Shown: positions 51,701 to 60,566 of the stretch, piece by piece
How the letters are laid out: each line of letters opens with the position of its first letter
Numbering within the stretch: the stretch's first letter is position 1
Assembly (NCBI GenBank): GCA_002633025.1
Contig: NMRB01001831.1
Coordinates: 1-64,000 of the forward strand
Direction: 5' to 3'
Source of the DNA: Notospermus geniculatus
Lineage: Eukaryota; Nemertea; Pilidiophora; Heteronemertea; Lineidae
DNA: 64,000 bases
The notes under the pieces: model-generated
Told to the model about the DNA's origin: nothing
Databases searched by the model: none
Seen by the model: only the letters and a program-made list of their open reading frames with translations
Translations under genes and position numbers: made by a program

Positions 51701-53323
51701 CCCTCCTGTACATTTACACACAGTGAGCACATGGTCCCTGGACCATTTCATTTGTCATTCGTTCCTCCCGTACATTTACACCCAGTGAGCACATGGTCCC
51801 TGGACCATTTCATTTATCATTCGTTCTTCCTGTACATTTACACCCAGTGAGCACATGGATCCTGGACCATTCGGAGGTGGTGTTCATAATTCGAGTAAAT
51901 GTACATGAAAAAGACAAAGAGTACCGTCAAAAATTCATAAGCTTATAAATTTTTGGTACCGTATACTCCTATTTTGTACTCATATTTTGGAGTAGTAGCC
52001 CGAGATTATTGAGGGCCCTGTAGTCTTGTGCTGTGTGGGGTAGGGTTGGTCACAACCATGTTATTTGTTGTGCATGAAGGCGAATAAGACGATGAAATGA
52101 TGAGCAAACAAAACTTCCCGACTCCTCACGTGGGCTGGATGTCTCTGTCTTACTTTTGATGTGCAGTTGAAACTCTTAGAATAATTCGTCAAAAACACAG
52201 AAGATTGGAACTCGAGGAACGTGCACAGAATTTCACTGTTTTCCGCCCAGTCTCTAATTGCAACAGAAAAAACTGGATTTAAGACTAAGGCACCATTTGC
52301 CTGGAGATTCCAACCTCTTTGAGTTTCTACGGCAATTAAGCCTGCTCTTTGAACATCCTTAAGGACAACAACAGAGTGATGCTTTTCTGGAGAGATCAAA
52401 TGCGTAGTATTATTAGTCACCAATTTAGAATGAGGCGCATTAGGGGCGTGATCCGCTTTACGTTTCGTCCTCAAAGGAGCCTCGTGGTAGCTAAGTGGTT
52501 GGTAGGGATCAGCGAATTAGGGGATGGGGTCCAGTGGGTCCAATATGCTGTCAAAACTAACCTCATCGTGAATCTGCGGTTATGGAGACAGTCTGGACAA
52601 ATGGACACCCATGACAATTGTGGATTTCGAATGTAACAGGCCAAACGTATATATACCTTCCGAAAGAACAAGATACATGACTTCTGTAATTAGAAAATTT
52701 GGGAAAAAATACCGAAGTCTGTAACCTGGGGAAGTCAATTTGTACGCATTGTTGCATTAGGCCTGGTTTCGTTGCTTCAAAAAGAGTGGACCTTTCACCC
52801 GGGCCTTTCAGCTTTCGAATTGTCCGAATTTTGAGAAGAATACAGAAAAGAAGGCAGATTCCTCCTGTGTCAGTAACCACGGGCCATATTCATAAAACCC
52901 TGCTAGCTTAGTTGGTTGCTAGTTGTGTACATCGGCCTGTACAAATTTAGAGACAATCTCCAGTGAACAGTTCAGGAGTTACTGGACTTTGAGCTTTGGT
53001 TTTGGCCAGCTGGTGGCCAACCCAAGAATCGAATCGGACCGAAACCTGGTGTCATAGGTCATCTGACATAGGGGTATACATGGGGTTTATGAATATGGGC
53101 CCAGGCGTCTTGACCAGCTAGTTTTGGGCGACAGGCTCGCCTCTGCGAAGATGATGATTTAGGTGGGTGTTTCTCTCAAGTTGTTTACCTACCTCCAAAA
53201 CCAGGTCTGAGCTTATTGTCATATCCATCTAATAATGTGTCGAGAATCTTGGATATATTCCGTATCACTGTGTCTTTATCGTCTTTGGGTCGGGTGATAT
53301 TTTTGTAGGCACAGGTGACTTGT
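33511..53323 (-). CDS. Alpha-like GABA-A / Cys-loop receptor subunit (multi-exon, incomplete)
   Basis: Seven minus-strand exons (53193-53323, 46305-46372, 40096-40316, 39860-39942, 39132-39272, 34187-34339, 33511-33743) join in frame. They give [19 protein letters not shown], loop [13 protein letters not shown], loop [11 protein letters not shown], a 13-residue Cys-loop [37 protein letters not shown]1, M2 and M3. Pentameric channels of this family are gated by GABA at synaptic membranes. The YAY, GEYSVM and [12 protein letters not shown] segments are alpha-like. M2 begins ATADRIGLG: the -1' residue is Asp and -2' Ala, unlike the Pro-Ala of anion channels. Missing are the signal-peptide exon, most of the M3-M4 loop and M4. 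About 343 codons are seen of an expected 450-550. A peptide gene is nested in an intron on the other strand. Confidence 0.88.
33755..34206. repeat. 55-bp minisatellite containing the M2-exon 5' splice site
   Basis: There are eight tandem units of about 55 bp, AGGATCAGRCATKGTCAGTA followed by TACAATCGACTTACCCAGTC and CGATTCTGTCAGCC. The last unit overlaps the true exon end and donor at 34187. On the gene strand each unit carries ACTGG/GTAAGT. Units 1 and 4 have GC in place of GT. Confidence 0.92.
34187..34339 (-). CDS. GABA-receptor exon: M1 and start of M2 (unusual selectivity filter)
   Basis: The acceptor is CCTCTTCCAG and the donor GTAAGT. It reads [20 protein letters not shown]1 [19 protein letters not shown], then [14 protein letters not shown]. 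The codon GAC at 34200-34202 gives Asp at -1' next to Arg 0'. The last 30 coding bases and the donor are repeated downstream as a minisatellite. Confidence 0.9.
34582..34672. repeat. Foldback palindrome, copy 2
   Basis: It has the same arms as 1314-1403 with a slightly diverged centre. It lies in the receptor intron upstream of the M1 exon. Confidence 0.8.
34673..36800. other. Receptor intron; no other exon recognised
   Basis: Contents are mostly anonymous. A repeat around GTTACTCAGTAAC at 35270-35345 is shared in reverse with 38828-38905. The 36600-36800 part precedes the nested peptide gene and includes GGTCAGTGAACC, a possible initiator. ORFs here lack domain support. Confidence 0.4.
36801..37200 (+). 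CDS. Small secreted cationic ten-cysteine peptide, two exons, nested antisense
   Basis: Exon 1 (36801-36863, [21 protein letters not shown] without its last residue limit, 21 codons) ends at CAG/GTGAGT. An 85-bp intron ends TTTTCCAG, and exon 2 (36949-37200) continues in phase 0 with a hydrophobic run [13 protein letters not shown], a likely signal peptide. The mature part, about 62 residues, has ten Cys spaced C-4-C-6-C-8-C-3-C-7-C-5-C-4-C-6-C-3-C. It has fourteen Lys/Arg against one acidic residue. AATAAA follows at 37231. The whole gene sits on the opposite strand inside the intron between receptor exons 34187 and 39132. Secretion and a disulphide-rich fold are inferred. I do not recognise the family. 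An antimicrobial or defensin-like role is possible but unproven. The long n-region before the hydrophobic core could mean a different first exon. Confidence 0.6.
37231..37236 (+). terminator. Polyadenylation signal AATAAA of nested peptide gene
   Basis: A canonical AATAAA 31 bases after the TAA stop gives a very short 3' UTR. Confidence 0.5.
37259..37336. repeat. Hairpin repeat just after the peptide gene
   Basis: AACCCTGTCACATAGGTATTC is inverted as GAATACCTATGTGATGGGTT around about 30 bases. Confidence 0.65.
38170..38370 (+). CDS. Possible second secreted small protein (weak)
   Basis: From ATG 38170 the frame reads [20 protein letters not shown], which resembles a signal peptide, then [20 protein letters not shown] and a stop at 38368. 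It lies on the same strand 1 kb beyond the ten-Cys gene. There is no AATAAA nearby and no homologue known to me; the frame also extends upstream. It may be chance. Confidence 0.2.
   Translation: MLFVFLVLSIASLIAFGHIALHPGLSCAQSCYKIHCITILHKREFCQIFPSSVFAFEEFRHDSRGI
39010..39106. repeat. Short tandem duplication
   Basis: ACCAACCAGTGCAC...GTCAGAGGGTCACCAATGCTGT occurs twice in tandem, directly beyond the donor of exon 39132-39272. Confidence 0.7.
39132..39272 (-). CDS. GABA-receptor exon: loops B-C region
   Basis: The acceptor is GTACATTTCAG and the donor GTAAGA. It reads [20 protein letters not shown], then [19 protein letters not shown], leading into GEYSVM of the next exon. Confidence 0.88.
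39860..39942 (-). CDS. GABA-receptor exon: Cys-loop
   Basis: The acceptor is TTTTTCAG and the donor GTAAGT. It reads [20 protein letters not shown] then CPLIFGS. Thirteen residues lie between the two cysteines, and the FPxD motif is intact. Confidence 0.92.
40096..40316 (-). CDS. GABA-receptor exon: loops D and A
   Basis: The acceptor is CTTCCTCCAG and the donor GTCGGT (weak, chosen by frame). It reads [19 protein letters not shown], then [20 protein letters not shown] and [17 protein letters not shown]. The alpha-subunit His that confers benzodiazepine sensitivity in FHNG is Gln here (FQNG). Confidence 0.9.
40385..40555. repeat. Tandem array with TTACGTCATCAAA in each unit
   Basis: Five units of about 34 bp have the pattern GCG(G)ATTACGTCATCAAAG followed by a variable TTGGGGTATTTC. 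The core TTACGTCAT resembles ATF/CREB-family sites. The array ends about 70 bp from the start of receptor exon 40096-40316, on its upstream side. Confidence 0.75.
40560..42008. other. Receptor intron, nothing recognised
   Basis: AT-rich sequence with short random ORFs. No exon, tRNA or clear transposon ends are seen. Confidence 0.4.
42009..42172. mobile_element. Inner-type MITE (AGGAGC ends), copy 2
   Basis: It is related in reverse orientation to 14282-14447: GGAGCTGTCAG at left and CTGCTCC at right. Confidence 0.6.
42600..42770 (-). pseudogene. Decayed copy of the 43117-43404 ORF
   Basis: On the minus strand KIFGAYLI appears where the intact ORF has EVFGAYLI. The DNA around CAAGTAGGCACCGAAAATCT matches CAAGTAGGCTCCGAAAACCT, but stops interrupt the frame. 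Confidence 0.35.
43117..43404 (-). CDS. Unidentified 95-codon ORF with a decayed relative nearby
   Basis: It begins [20 protein letters not shown], then [17 protein letters not shown], one ambiguous base, and ends [14 protein letters not shown]. Composition looks coding (amphipathic, low-repeat). The decayed copy at 42600-42770 suggests a repeated or transposon-derived sequence. No domain is recognised. It lies in the receptor intron, same strand. Confidence 0.3.
   Translation of the reverse strand: MPKWSEVFGAYLIRRFDLTEDRVILLLKPQRSWFPIEQCXERIVDDTPVEVSASLWSMADDDLAETLLGKQIPSVDIVDNISMLGITADCWFILD
43448..43663 (+). other. Hydrophobic open segment after a TTTCAG
   Basis: After GTTTTTGTTTCAG (to 43512) a frame reads [20 protein letters not shown] then [16 protein letters not shown] and stops near 43662. 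It may be an exon remnant; no family is recognised. Confidence 0.18.
44080..44249 (+). promoter_or_regulatory. Candidate promoter plus first exon (NRF1, CCAAT, YY1 motifs)
   Basis: GCGACCAATCACATG (CCAAT), TGCGCATGCGCG (NRF1 consensus) and CCAAGATGGCGG (YY1-like) precede ATG 44151. That ATG opens [20 protein letters not shown] then [13 protein letters not shown], a likely signal/transmembrane segment, up to a possible GTTAGT donor at about 44250. No downstream exon was identified. The DNA around the ATG resembles 4545-4590. Confidence 0.4.
44640..44705. promoter_or_regulatory. TCTCGCGAGA promoter-type palindrome
   Basis: TCTCGCGAGA at 44691-44700 is a known CpG-island promoter motif (bound by BANP and ZBTB33-type factors in vertebrates), preceded by AATATGGCGGGGG. 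It could mark a plus-strand start ([15 protein letters not shown]), but no exon chain follows. Confidence 0.3.
45840..46190. repeat. Mixed dispersed repeats
   Basis: Two GTGTTCCC(CTCATTGT)...GGGGGACAC-type units (45865-45895, 45978-46010) come first. A copy of the AAAATGGTA...CGACCCCAATCGGGGTCTTC unit, also seen near 39670-39760 and in 29411-29722, follows. Confidence 0.55.
46305..46372 (-). CDS. GABA-receptor exon: first beta strand
   Basis: This 68-nt exon has acceptor TTTTTCAG and donor GTGAGT. It reads [20 protein letters not shown] then DV, matching the family pattern ...V.VNI.V.S.GP.SEVDM, which sits just before loop D. Confidence 0.85.
46482..46660. repeat. Dispersed element, copy 2
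   Basis: This is the counterpart of 32358-32545 in the same orientation. Confidence 0.75.
47060..47119. repeat. GAGAAC/GAGAAAGAG simple repeat entering gap
   Basis: Imperfect hexamer repeats GAGAACGAGAAC and GAGAAAGAGGA run into the gap. ORFs here are repeat artefacts. Confidence 0.85.
47120..47364. other. Assembly gap (N)
   Basis: 245 ambiguous bases following a simple repeat. Confidence 0.99.
47815..47900 (-). mobile_element. tRNA-like SINE head
   Basis: On the minus strand GGCCTAGTGGAAGCGGTGC (A-box-like) is followed by TTGGTTCAATTCCAAGCC (B box). The pairing needed for a true tRNA acceptor stem is not evident, so a SINE or tRNA pseudogene is more likely. Confidence 0.5.
47901..50978. 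other. Receptor intron, no exon recognised
   Basis: Only unassigned ORFs occur (for example plus 48365-48631). A small CTCCTAACCG..CGGTTAGGAG-type hairpin lies near 49412-49437. No RNA gene is seen. Confidence 0.4.
50979..51096. mobile_element. Palindromic MITE, copy 1
   Basis: GCCGTCACGAAACTCCGATAG plus CACTAACA is inverted at the right (TGTTAGTGCTATCGTAGTTT, CGTGGCGG). It is related to 56062-56185. Confidence 0.65.
51687..51873. repeat. Three-copy 68-bp tandem repeat
   Basis: Unit TTTGTCATTCGTNCCTCCTGTACATTTACACCCAGTGAGCACATGGTCCCTGGACCATTTCA, abbreviated here as TTCATTTGTCATTCG to GGACCATT, is repeated three times with few changes. Confidence 0.85.
52061..52474 (-). other. Orphan ORF of 137 codons
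   Basis: It starts [17 protein letters not shown] and contains [20 protein letters not shown]. No domain is recognised, nor splice or polyadenylation context. It is probably a remnant or chance. Confidence 0.15.
52881..53102. mobile_element. MITE with GGGCCATATTCATAAA ends
   Basis: GGGCCATATTCATAAAACCC is inverted as GGGGTTTATGAATATGGGCC. The element is about 220 bp and lies just downstream of receptor exon 53193-53323. Confidence 0.75.
53193..53323 (-). CDS. GABA-receptor exon: N-terminal helix
   Basis: The acceptor is TGTTTTTCAG and the donor GTAGGT. It reads [17 protein letters not shown] (possible N-glycosylation site NIT), then [20 protein letters not shown], the conserved amino-terminal helix. 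It opens on a third codon base, so a signal-peptide exon lies upstream and was not found. Confidence 0.85.
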
Positions 53324-54004
53324 CTGAAAAACAGAAATCAAGGGACAACTTTAGTGTGGAACTATCACTGACATATCACCGACAGGCATAATGTGATTGT
53401 GGGGCTTAGCGCTTTCTACCATGTCTACTCAGGATCCTCTAGGATCTTTGTTTGTGCCCTGACCATTGTACAAAAATGCCTTGTAAATTTGTGTTGTGTT
53501 GGTCAAATAAATCATCATATCATACAGCCGCAAAGTGCTTCACTCTCCCTGCAGTCTCTCCAGGAACCTTTCTGGGGAACTCGAGGAGGAGCAGCTAATC
53601 CAGCGCTTACTCGATGCTTTCAGAGACAGTTGAGAGCACCGAGCGACAACTTGTCTTTCGGTTACGAGTCCGCCGCCGCCGCGCTTCCTATGGCAAATAA
53701 GCCAAGGAAGCCAGATATGGACCCCGTCGCCGATGGCCAAATATAGTCCCATTATGCCTCGTTAACATCAGCCCCTGACTCCTTAATGCCACGAGGGTCA
53801 CTTTTGAGCCATTTTGGTCCGGGAATTCTGACACGACTGCTTTGATGATGCAATGACTGGCCTAAAGTGTGTTGAATGAGACTTTTTTTTGCTGAAACAC
53901 TGTGGTCTGGATATGACAGGGTTTCCTTCACATGCTCGATAACTTTGTATCCCTGGAGTGACCGACCAGTCACACGTAATTGGTAACTTTTGGGGGTTTC
54001 GTGT

Positions 54005-54280
54005 GGCAGAAGTAATGCCCAAGGTCTATGGCCTGTGCCTAGAATATTATGGATAAACAGCCCAAGGTCTAGAATATCATGGATAAACAGCAAGGGCTAT
54101 GGCCTGTGCCTAGAATATTATGGATAAACAGCAAGGTCTATGGCCTGTGTCTAGAATATTATGGATAAACAGCCCAAGGTCTATGGTCTATGCCTAGAAT
54201 ATTATGGATAAACAGCAAGGTCTACGGCCTGTGCCTAGAATATCATGGATCCCAAGGTCTATAGCCTGTGCCTGGAAAAG
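54005..54280. repeat. Minisatellite, about 41-bp unit
   Basis: Six to seven units of AAGGTCTATGGCCTGTGCC and TAGAATATTATGGATAAACAG occur with partial units interspersed. Confidence 0.85.
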
Positions 54281-54719
54281 GAGTGGGCCTATAGGCTTAT
54301 ACAAAACTATGTGATATGCCAGACCGTCAGGTAGGCCTAGGTCTCGAAAAAAGCACGAAACAACATTAGCCACATGGTGTTGAATGGGAAAACAGGATAT
54401 CTTGATGTCCTGAAATTTAGGACATAAAAAGACATGAAGTTTAGTTTCAATGAACACATTTTCTTTTCGGTTTTTTTCATGGGATACCTACTTGGTACCC
54501 GCACGTTTCGGCATTGTTTGATAAAATGCCGGCCCCACTATTCATGGCTTGTTCATTTGCTGCCCACATGCCTTTATTTCATCATTCATCAAGAAACATT
54601 GATTTCCCAAACTGGTCCATACGACCCGACGTTTATCGAATCCGGTGAATGTCAAATACAGCCAACACGAAGGATTCCCTGTCGTCTGTTGGATCGGTAA
54701 ATTAGTTTAAGTTGGTTGA

Positions 54720-54938
54720 TTGGCGGGTCCAGACGATGTTTCAATACAACGTTTCCCTTTGATAGGTGGATTAAGAGGCCGGGCAATATTCAACGACATG
54801 AGTAAAGACTGGACAACAGTCTGTGAAGAATGGTATAAAAGGTTCTTCACTGACGTCACACGGTCATTTGACTGCAAAGAGTCGGCCATGTTGGCCGTCA
54901 AAATGGCCGGCGACGACTTCGAAACTGTCATGTCGTGA
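54720..54938 (+). other. Unassigned protein-like ORF
   Basis: It reads AGPDDVSIQRFPLIGGLRGR then DWTTVCEEWYKRFFTDVTRS and ends FETVMS. The frame has balanced composition and could be a terminal exon. No family is recognised and a minus-strand ORF overlaps the same interval. Confidence 0.22.
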
Positions 54939-55404
54939 CATTTTGACGACACCATCTGGGTCACGATCTGTTTCAGCTATATGCTTATACTGCTACGAAT
55001 TGTCCGGTTTCTCAATTTCCGCGGTTTTGCTGCCAATCAAACCCTTTTCAACAAAAGATAGGGCTTGACTTCTGCAGGCAGACAAATGTAAACAGAATGT
55101 AACGAAGTTTCCTTTGTTGGTATGACTCGAACAAAATATGAAAACTGTTTTACCGAAGTTTTCTTGAAATCGAATACTGTCCTTTTTGCTGTCGGCAAAT
55201 GGTATCGTTGCTTTACTTTTGAACGGACTATACTGTGATTACTGTTGGGGTGTTCTTTGCATTAGTTGATTTCGTTTGCCGACAACTATGCGAACTGTAG
55301 ACATCCATTTCTCAAGGAGTTTGCACACGCCTGTGCTCACGTTTTTCTGCTGTCGACGACAGTAGCACTTGATGTAAACTTCCTAGTAGCTCAATATTTT
55401 GACA

Positions 55405-55430
55405 TACATGTACATGTACATGTACATGTG
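55405..55430. repeat. ACATGT microsatellite
   Basis: (TACATG)n of about 26 bp. Confidence 0.85.
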
Positions 55431-55789
55431 TTATATCATGGTAGACTACTAGAGGAACTGAAACTGGTGTTATTGACGTAAGCGATTCAATGAGATTGGA
55501 TGATGTTTTTTCGTTAAGTTATTAGTTTGTTCACCTGACAATTGGAAAATAGCAAAATTAATAATCCATCAAAAAAGTCCCATTTGTTGTTGTGGTCTGA
55601 GCAAATTCTGTCACTGCTTTGATTATAAAACGTTAACAATTATCAGAGAAATGCAAGGCAGAAATAAACACAGTAAATCAGGAGATTATTAGCTTTCAGT
55701 TATGACAGATTATTCATGAGCGCAGTAGGGCAAATTCCCAGCCTAGATGCAAGGGAAGGAAACGCTGTGCCAGCAAGTAGTAGTAAAGA

Positions 55790-56290
55790 AAATAGCCAAG
55801 GCAGTAACACACTATCAGAGCCTGGGAATCGGAGTCTGGTCCAGAATCTCAGAGAAGCTTTAAAGAATGTACATGTCGATTTCATTATGGGCCTAAGCAG
55901 GGTCTTGTAGAGGTGAGGACAGTGCAGCGAGAGCCAGGGGTATAAACCCCAGGCAGTAACACTCTAGCAGAGCCTGAAAATCAGAATCTGATCCAAAATC
56001 TCTGGGAAGCTTGAGAATTTTCATCGATGTTGACTTAGAGGGACTTGTAGAGATCAGGGGTGGTCGCATAGAAACTCCGCTATAGTGCTAGCGGAGCCCA
56101 TCTGCCGATAGTGCTGTACATTTTCCCATGCATTTTAACACCGATAGGCTGTCGAAGCACTAGCGGAGTTTCTATGCGGCCGACCCTAGATGGTGTACCG
56201 AGACCCAAGGCTGTAACACTCTCTGCCACAGCCTGAGAATCAGAATCTAATCCGAAATCTCTGGGAAGCTTAAGAGTTACATTTTATACA
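55790..56290. repeat. Three-copy degenerate tandem repeat interrupted by a MITE
   Basis: CAGTAACACTMTMKCAGAGCC, then TGGGAATCGGAGTCTGGTCC and AATCTCTGGGAAGCTT recur at about 55805, 55955 and 56205. The second interval carries the palindrome at 56062-56185. Confidence 0.65.
56062..56185. mobile_element. Palindromic MITE, copy 2
   Basis: GGTCGCATAGAAACTCCGCT plus ATAGTGCTAGCGG is inverted at the right (CACTAGCGGAGTTTCTATGC, GGCCGACC). Confidence 0.7.
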
Positions 56291-56399
56291 TTTCATTCTT
56301 TGTAACTTATCTGCATAGGAAGTAAGAGATTCTGAGTGTCAACTGCTGAGATGGGTATGGTGAGAGCTAGAGTAGAGGTGAAATTTACCCAAGGCATTG

Positions 56400-56632
56400 T
56401 AAAGTCTGGCAACATCTAACTTTGACCCAATGGAATGCGGAAGTTAGGAAATTGATAGTTGGATTTTCCACGGACCTTTAGTCACACGCGGCTATTGAAT
56501 AGCCAGTGGACAGCGCGAACAATAGGGGAACGACCACAAATGATCGACAAGCCTGATTAAAAACCGCAAAGCTCTGTCACATTTTAGACTTCCGCATTCC
56601 ATTGGGTCGAAGTTAGATGTTGCCAGACTTTA
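56400..56632. mobile_element. MITE with TAAAGTCTGGCAACATC ends
   Basis: The left arm TAAAGTCTGGCAACATCTAA plus CCCAATGGAATGCGGAAGT is inverted almost perfectly at the right end. It contains GGCTATTGAATAGCC as a small inner palindrome. Confidence 0.8.
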
Positions 56633-56954
56633 GTCAAGTACAGCCTGAAATCCGAATCTAATTTTCTGGTTAGGCTTTTAACATGTCCACGTCGGTTTTG
56701 CACAGCTTACTTGACTCCTGTAGCTACAGAAAGGAAAACAAGTGTTTCTTGGTCTTAGATATTGAGTTTGCCCACTGTCAACAGTATCAGTAGTATATCA
56801 TGTGGCTTGAGTCGGTTCAACAACAGTTGGAATATTTGTGGCCCTGCCTCTTATCGTTGATTGCACTTCATTGCTCACAAACCATAGCAATTTATCAAAC
56901 TCCAAGTGATGACTTTTCCCGGACTCTATTCAAAACTACTGAATAAAATAACCA

Positions 56955-57503
56955 TCAAAACGGCAATGAAGTAATTCTGCCGACTTTTATTTCAATGTAT
57001 CCTTTACGTAAATCAGCAGCTGTAGATATGAGCTGAGATTGGATGGCAATGCGTTGTATCACAGTTCCAAACAACGCTCCTGGTTCATGGACAATGCATC
57101 TGGAGGCTTTGAAGGTCACAGTGTCCATCATCCGGTTGGTCCTTCTCCATCCGGGTACTTGACAAAGCTTGTCTGCGGAGCTTGTCTTCCTCAGCGGAAG
57201 CTTTGACTCATTCCCAAAGTCCTGTACTGCTTTCGGCCAAGGAATTGGACTGTTTGCTGAAATGTTAAGTGAGATCATAGGTGGCCGAGGCAACTTGCTG
57301 ACATCTTCGCGACGCTGAGGTTTGAAATGGAAAAACTGGTCGTTCGCTGGAGCTCTGACTCTTCCCTTTGCCACTTCCGACCAAAAAACCACATCCGCAG
57401 CAATTTGCATTGCGTTTTGCGGACAGCCATCTGCGCCAACATCAAGCCACAAAGGAGTGGTTTCTTTCGTCGGTGCGTCAAGCTGGTGCACTGCAGGCAC
57501 CAA
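56955..57503 (-). CDS. Unidentified 182-codon ORF (longest gap-free ORF)
   Basis: The frame begins MVPAVHQLDAPTKETTPLWL, then DVGADGCPQNAMQIAADVVF and later GWRRTNRMMDTVTFKASRC. No domain, signal peptide or exon junction is recognised. Several plus-strand frames are also open across 57322-57586, so openness alone is weak evidence. It could be a single-exon gene or a mobile-element fragment. Confidence 0.3.
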   Translation of the reverse strand: MVPAVHQLDAPTKETTPLWLDVGADGCPQNAMQIAADVVFWSEVAKGRVRAPANDQFFHFKPQRREDVSKLPRPPMISLNISANSPIPWPKAVQDFGNESKLPLRKTSSADKLCQVPGWRRTNRMMDTVTFKASRCIVHEPGALFGTVIQRIAIQSQLISTAADLRKGYIEIKVGRITSLPF

Positions 57504-57603
57504 AGCAGAATAGCAGCACCTGGGGCCCTCCTGGAGGACAAAGCGATGGCATCGTGATTCGTTTTGTCATCGGGCGAAGTGTATAAAAAGATGTCTGACT
57601 TCT

Positions 57604-57785
57604 GTTTCCACTCTCCATACAGCGTTAGCCCTCCAAGCTTATGGCGGCCAATAGTTTATGGTTTGTTAGCAATGATTTCTGAAGACTGCTCTGCTTCCAC
57701 TCTCCATACAGCGATAGCCCCTCCAAACTTATGGCGGCCAATAGTTTCTGGTCCACTAGTAAGGATTTCTGAAGGTTGTTCTACT
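57604..57785. repeat. Two-copy 86-bp tandem repeat
   Basis: TTCCACTCTCCATACAGCGT to GCGGCCAATAGTTT and ATTTCTGAAG occurs twice in tandem. Confidence 0.85.
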
Positions 57786-59595
57786 TCCTGTATATGATAA
57801 AGGCGGACAGATCATGGAAATGACACCGTACCAGGGCTGAAACGATCTCAGCATTGTTGATTGGAAATTGACTCTGACAGAGGCAAAAGCAATGAGGAAT
57901 ACTACATATTAATCTAATGGCGATTTCCGCTGGGCAAACACTCATTTCTTTCTCGTCTTCTCGTCCTTCTCCAATTGCAATGCCCGTCAATATTTGAAGT
58001 GCACTACTTTCTCATGATATCACGCTTTTAAACAACGCGAAAACGAGTCTGTAAACCGTGCTCAGTACTGTGTGAACCTCCGAGGCAAATTGTTCCTTCA
58101 TCCATTCATGATGGTGTCATTAAAGCACACTCTCCCACAAGATCGATGCGTTATAAATGGTAGCAATGAGATATTTCAAGATTAGGAATCAAGTTGAGAA
58201 CTGTGCGGTTCCCAGGAGCAAAATGTTTTTCGAACCGATTCTACAGAAGATGTGGGCTGCCTCATGGGCAAGAGTATGAAAACCTTATTTAAAAATCCTT
58301 TGTATAATATTCCCTAGTGGGGAAGCTTGAGTTTAGAACCTTAAGTTTTTCTTTATTGCGGCGTGGAGAGTTTCGTGAGCGTAGAAATCACGGCTTCTTC
58401 AACATTCTATTCAAAATCAAATTTATTAAACAACACTCAGGGCGCTTCATCAAATTTAATGTCAAATAACTGATAGCAATTTCCCACGGATTTAAAGTTT
58501 TGTGAACGCCTGAGGCAAAGTGTGTTTGGATCGATGTGATCTGTAGTGTACGTAGAGATTAAACAGATTGCAGCCATGCCAGCACGATGCATTTTAGGTT
58601 GCAAATGCAATGAAAGATCTCTAAAGTGACGGTTTAATATGACACCATGGTCGAGGACTTTCATCTCAGAAACCCAACTTAGATTGACAATGAATGATGT
58701 TTAAGTCCTAGGCAGTAAAACGCAATGAACATGTTACGAGAACTCAGTGCCTCGGCGAAGTGATAGTTGTTGATTTCAGGAGTAATTCCTCTTTCACCTC
58801 AGTCTCCTTGGTTTTTGTAGTCATCATCATCATCTTTTCAGCATTTCGCTTGTAACGTGTACACCACTTGATGTATCGTATGTAGCCTGTAATCCTCGAT
58901 GAATTCTACACTTCTAAAATGTTCCGTGGAAACTACTTTAAATATCCAAATATCCATTGCAAATTAAAAACATGCATTGAAAACACATATCAAAATTAAT
59001 TATTTTTGGTCGTGAAGTAGAGTGTGCTTGTCATTCAGTGATTCTTGAGGCGGCAGAGTTAGAGTACCTTCCCGTCTTCCTAAAATTAAACCAAAGATAC
59101 TTAATGAAATCAGCATACTGTATGTTTTGTAAGTGACTTGGTTGCAGCGTAGACCATCTTTTTAGATGGATCATGGGAGCCTGAAATCACCAGGGGTTCT
59201 TCGTATTCGTCAACCTCCCTCCCTCCCCAGAACGCAAGATCGTGGTTCACGAACCCTTAGAGGAAACTGCAACCTTCACTTCGAACTCAGAAACCTTCAA
59301 CTATAACTAACAGTAACATTGCCCCGTTTAGTGTATCGAACTCCTCTTGTATTTACAATCGAGAGCAATTCCTGTTAATTGCCTCATTGCAAAGAGTCAA
59401 TTAAATTAAGACAGAGTAGGGCCGGTGATGAAGTAGACGGTCAATAATCATGGCAGTAATACGATCCTCTAGCGGATGGCCACGCGGTTTCATCTGCTTG
59501 CCAGCCTTGATTTCGCATACGGATTACCCAGCTTCGAGCCCTTTTCTGGGCATCTCTTTGATGGTAACCTGAAAGGACAGTAACAGCCCTTTTGC
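57786..59595. other. No gene recognised
   Basis: AT-rich anonymous sequence with no confident exon, RNA gene or transposon ends. Confidence 0.4.
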
Positions 59596-59599
59596 ATGG

Positions 59600-59960
59600 T
59601 ACATGTATGTAGGCAAGGCTGGTAGTGGTACAGCTGGTAAGGCTGGTATTGTTCTTTGCACAGTAAACAAGGCTGGTATTGTTTTGCATAGTAAAACAAG
59701 GCCACATGTAGTTTTGCTCTTTCCGTGCTAGGCAAGGCTGGTATAAGGTCTTTGCATGACAGGCAAGGACGGTCCAGCTCTTTGCATGTTGGCAAGGCTA
59801 GTATCACTAGTGGCACGGTAGACAAGGTTGGTATTACTCTTTGCATGGGAAGGCTGGCCTTGCTCTTTGCATGGCAGGGAAGGCTGGAATAGCTCTTTGC
59901 ATGTTGGCCAAGCTGTAGCTCTTTCCATGTTGGCCAGGCTGGTGTAGCTCTTTGGACGGC
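59600..59960. repeat. Minisatellite, AAGGCTGGTATNGCTCTTTGCATG unit
   Basis: About eleven imperfect units of 27-36 bp, GGCAAGGCTGGTATTGCTCTTTGCAT. They keep minus-strand frames open (a 173-codon ORF at 59490-60011), so that ORF is a repeat artefact. Confidence 0.85.
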
Positions 59961-60566
59961 AAACAGGCAACGAAAAGCAATGGGGAGCCTAGCTACGATA
60001 GAGGGCAGCACACCGAAACCAGGTCCAATACAATGGACGCCTTTTGTGATCAGGACCAGGATGTCAGTTTCATTTCAATAGTTTTAACCACTAGTGACAC
60101 GTATTGAGGAAGTCGGCTAGGGTCCCCATTGTCCATAGTTGCTGTTTTTCTCCCTCCTGTGCTAGCCTGCTGGTGGGACATCACCAGCGGTCATCATAAT
60201 CATTATTACGAGAGCAAGGGCTTCTGACGTTGTCAAATATCAGACAGCGTTATTACATTTTCCTGGGCGGACGGTATACAGTTGTACCGTCGCCAGGTTC
60301 AAAGCTCGATTCCTAGACAAGGTATTGGCAATGTTGTCGGCGTATACACAATGAGTGGCATATCTTCATTGGTAACCTCCTGTGTGGGTGACCCGAGGTC
60401 TTCTCAAATTTCAGTTTGTTATATTAGTTGTCTACATCTTCCTTGTTGGAAGGGACAGGACTGTGGGCTGAGTACCATCGAGGAACACAATATGCTGGCG
60501 TTTTTCAGACACGAGTTGCTCATAAATGGCCAGGTTGTTTCTGAACTGTCAGCATCCGAACATTCT

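Noticed and set aside
55700-55885. Minus-strand ORF with a hydrophobic run (VLLPWLFSLLLLAGTAFPSL) as the receptor signal-peptide exon
   Set aside because: It lies within a degenerate tandem repeat and has no donor with the required phase; the hydrophobicity is likely a reading of repeat sequence.
59490-60011. 173-codon minus ORF
   Set aside because: It is kept open by minisatellite units (PCKEQ/ALPT-type periodicity), with no domain.
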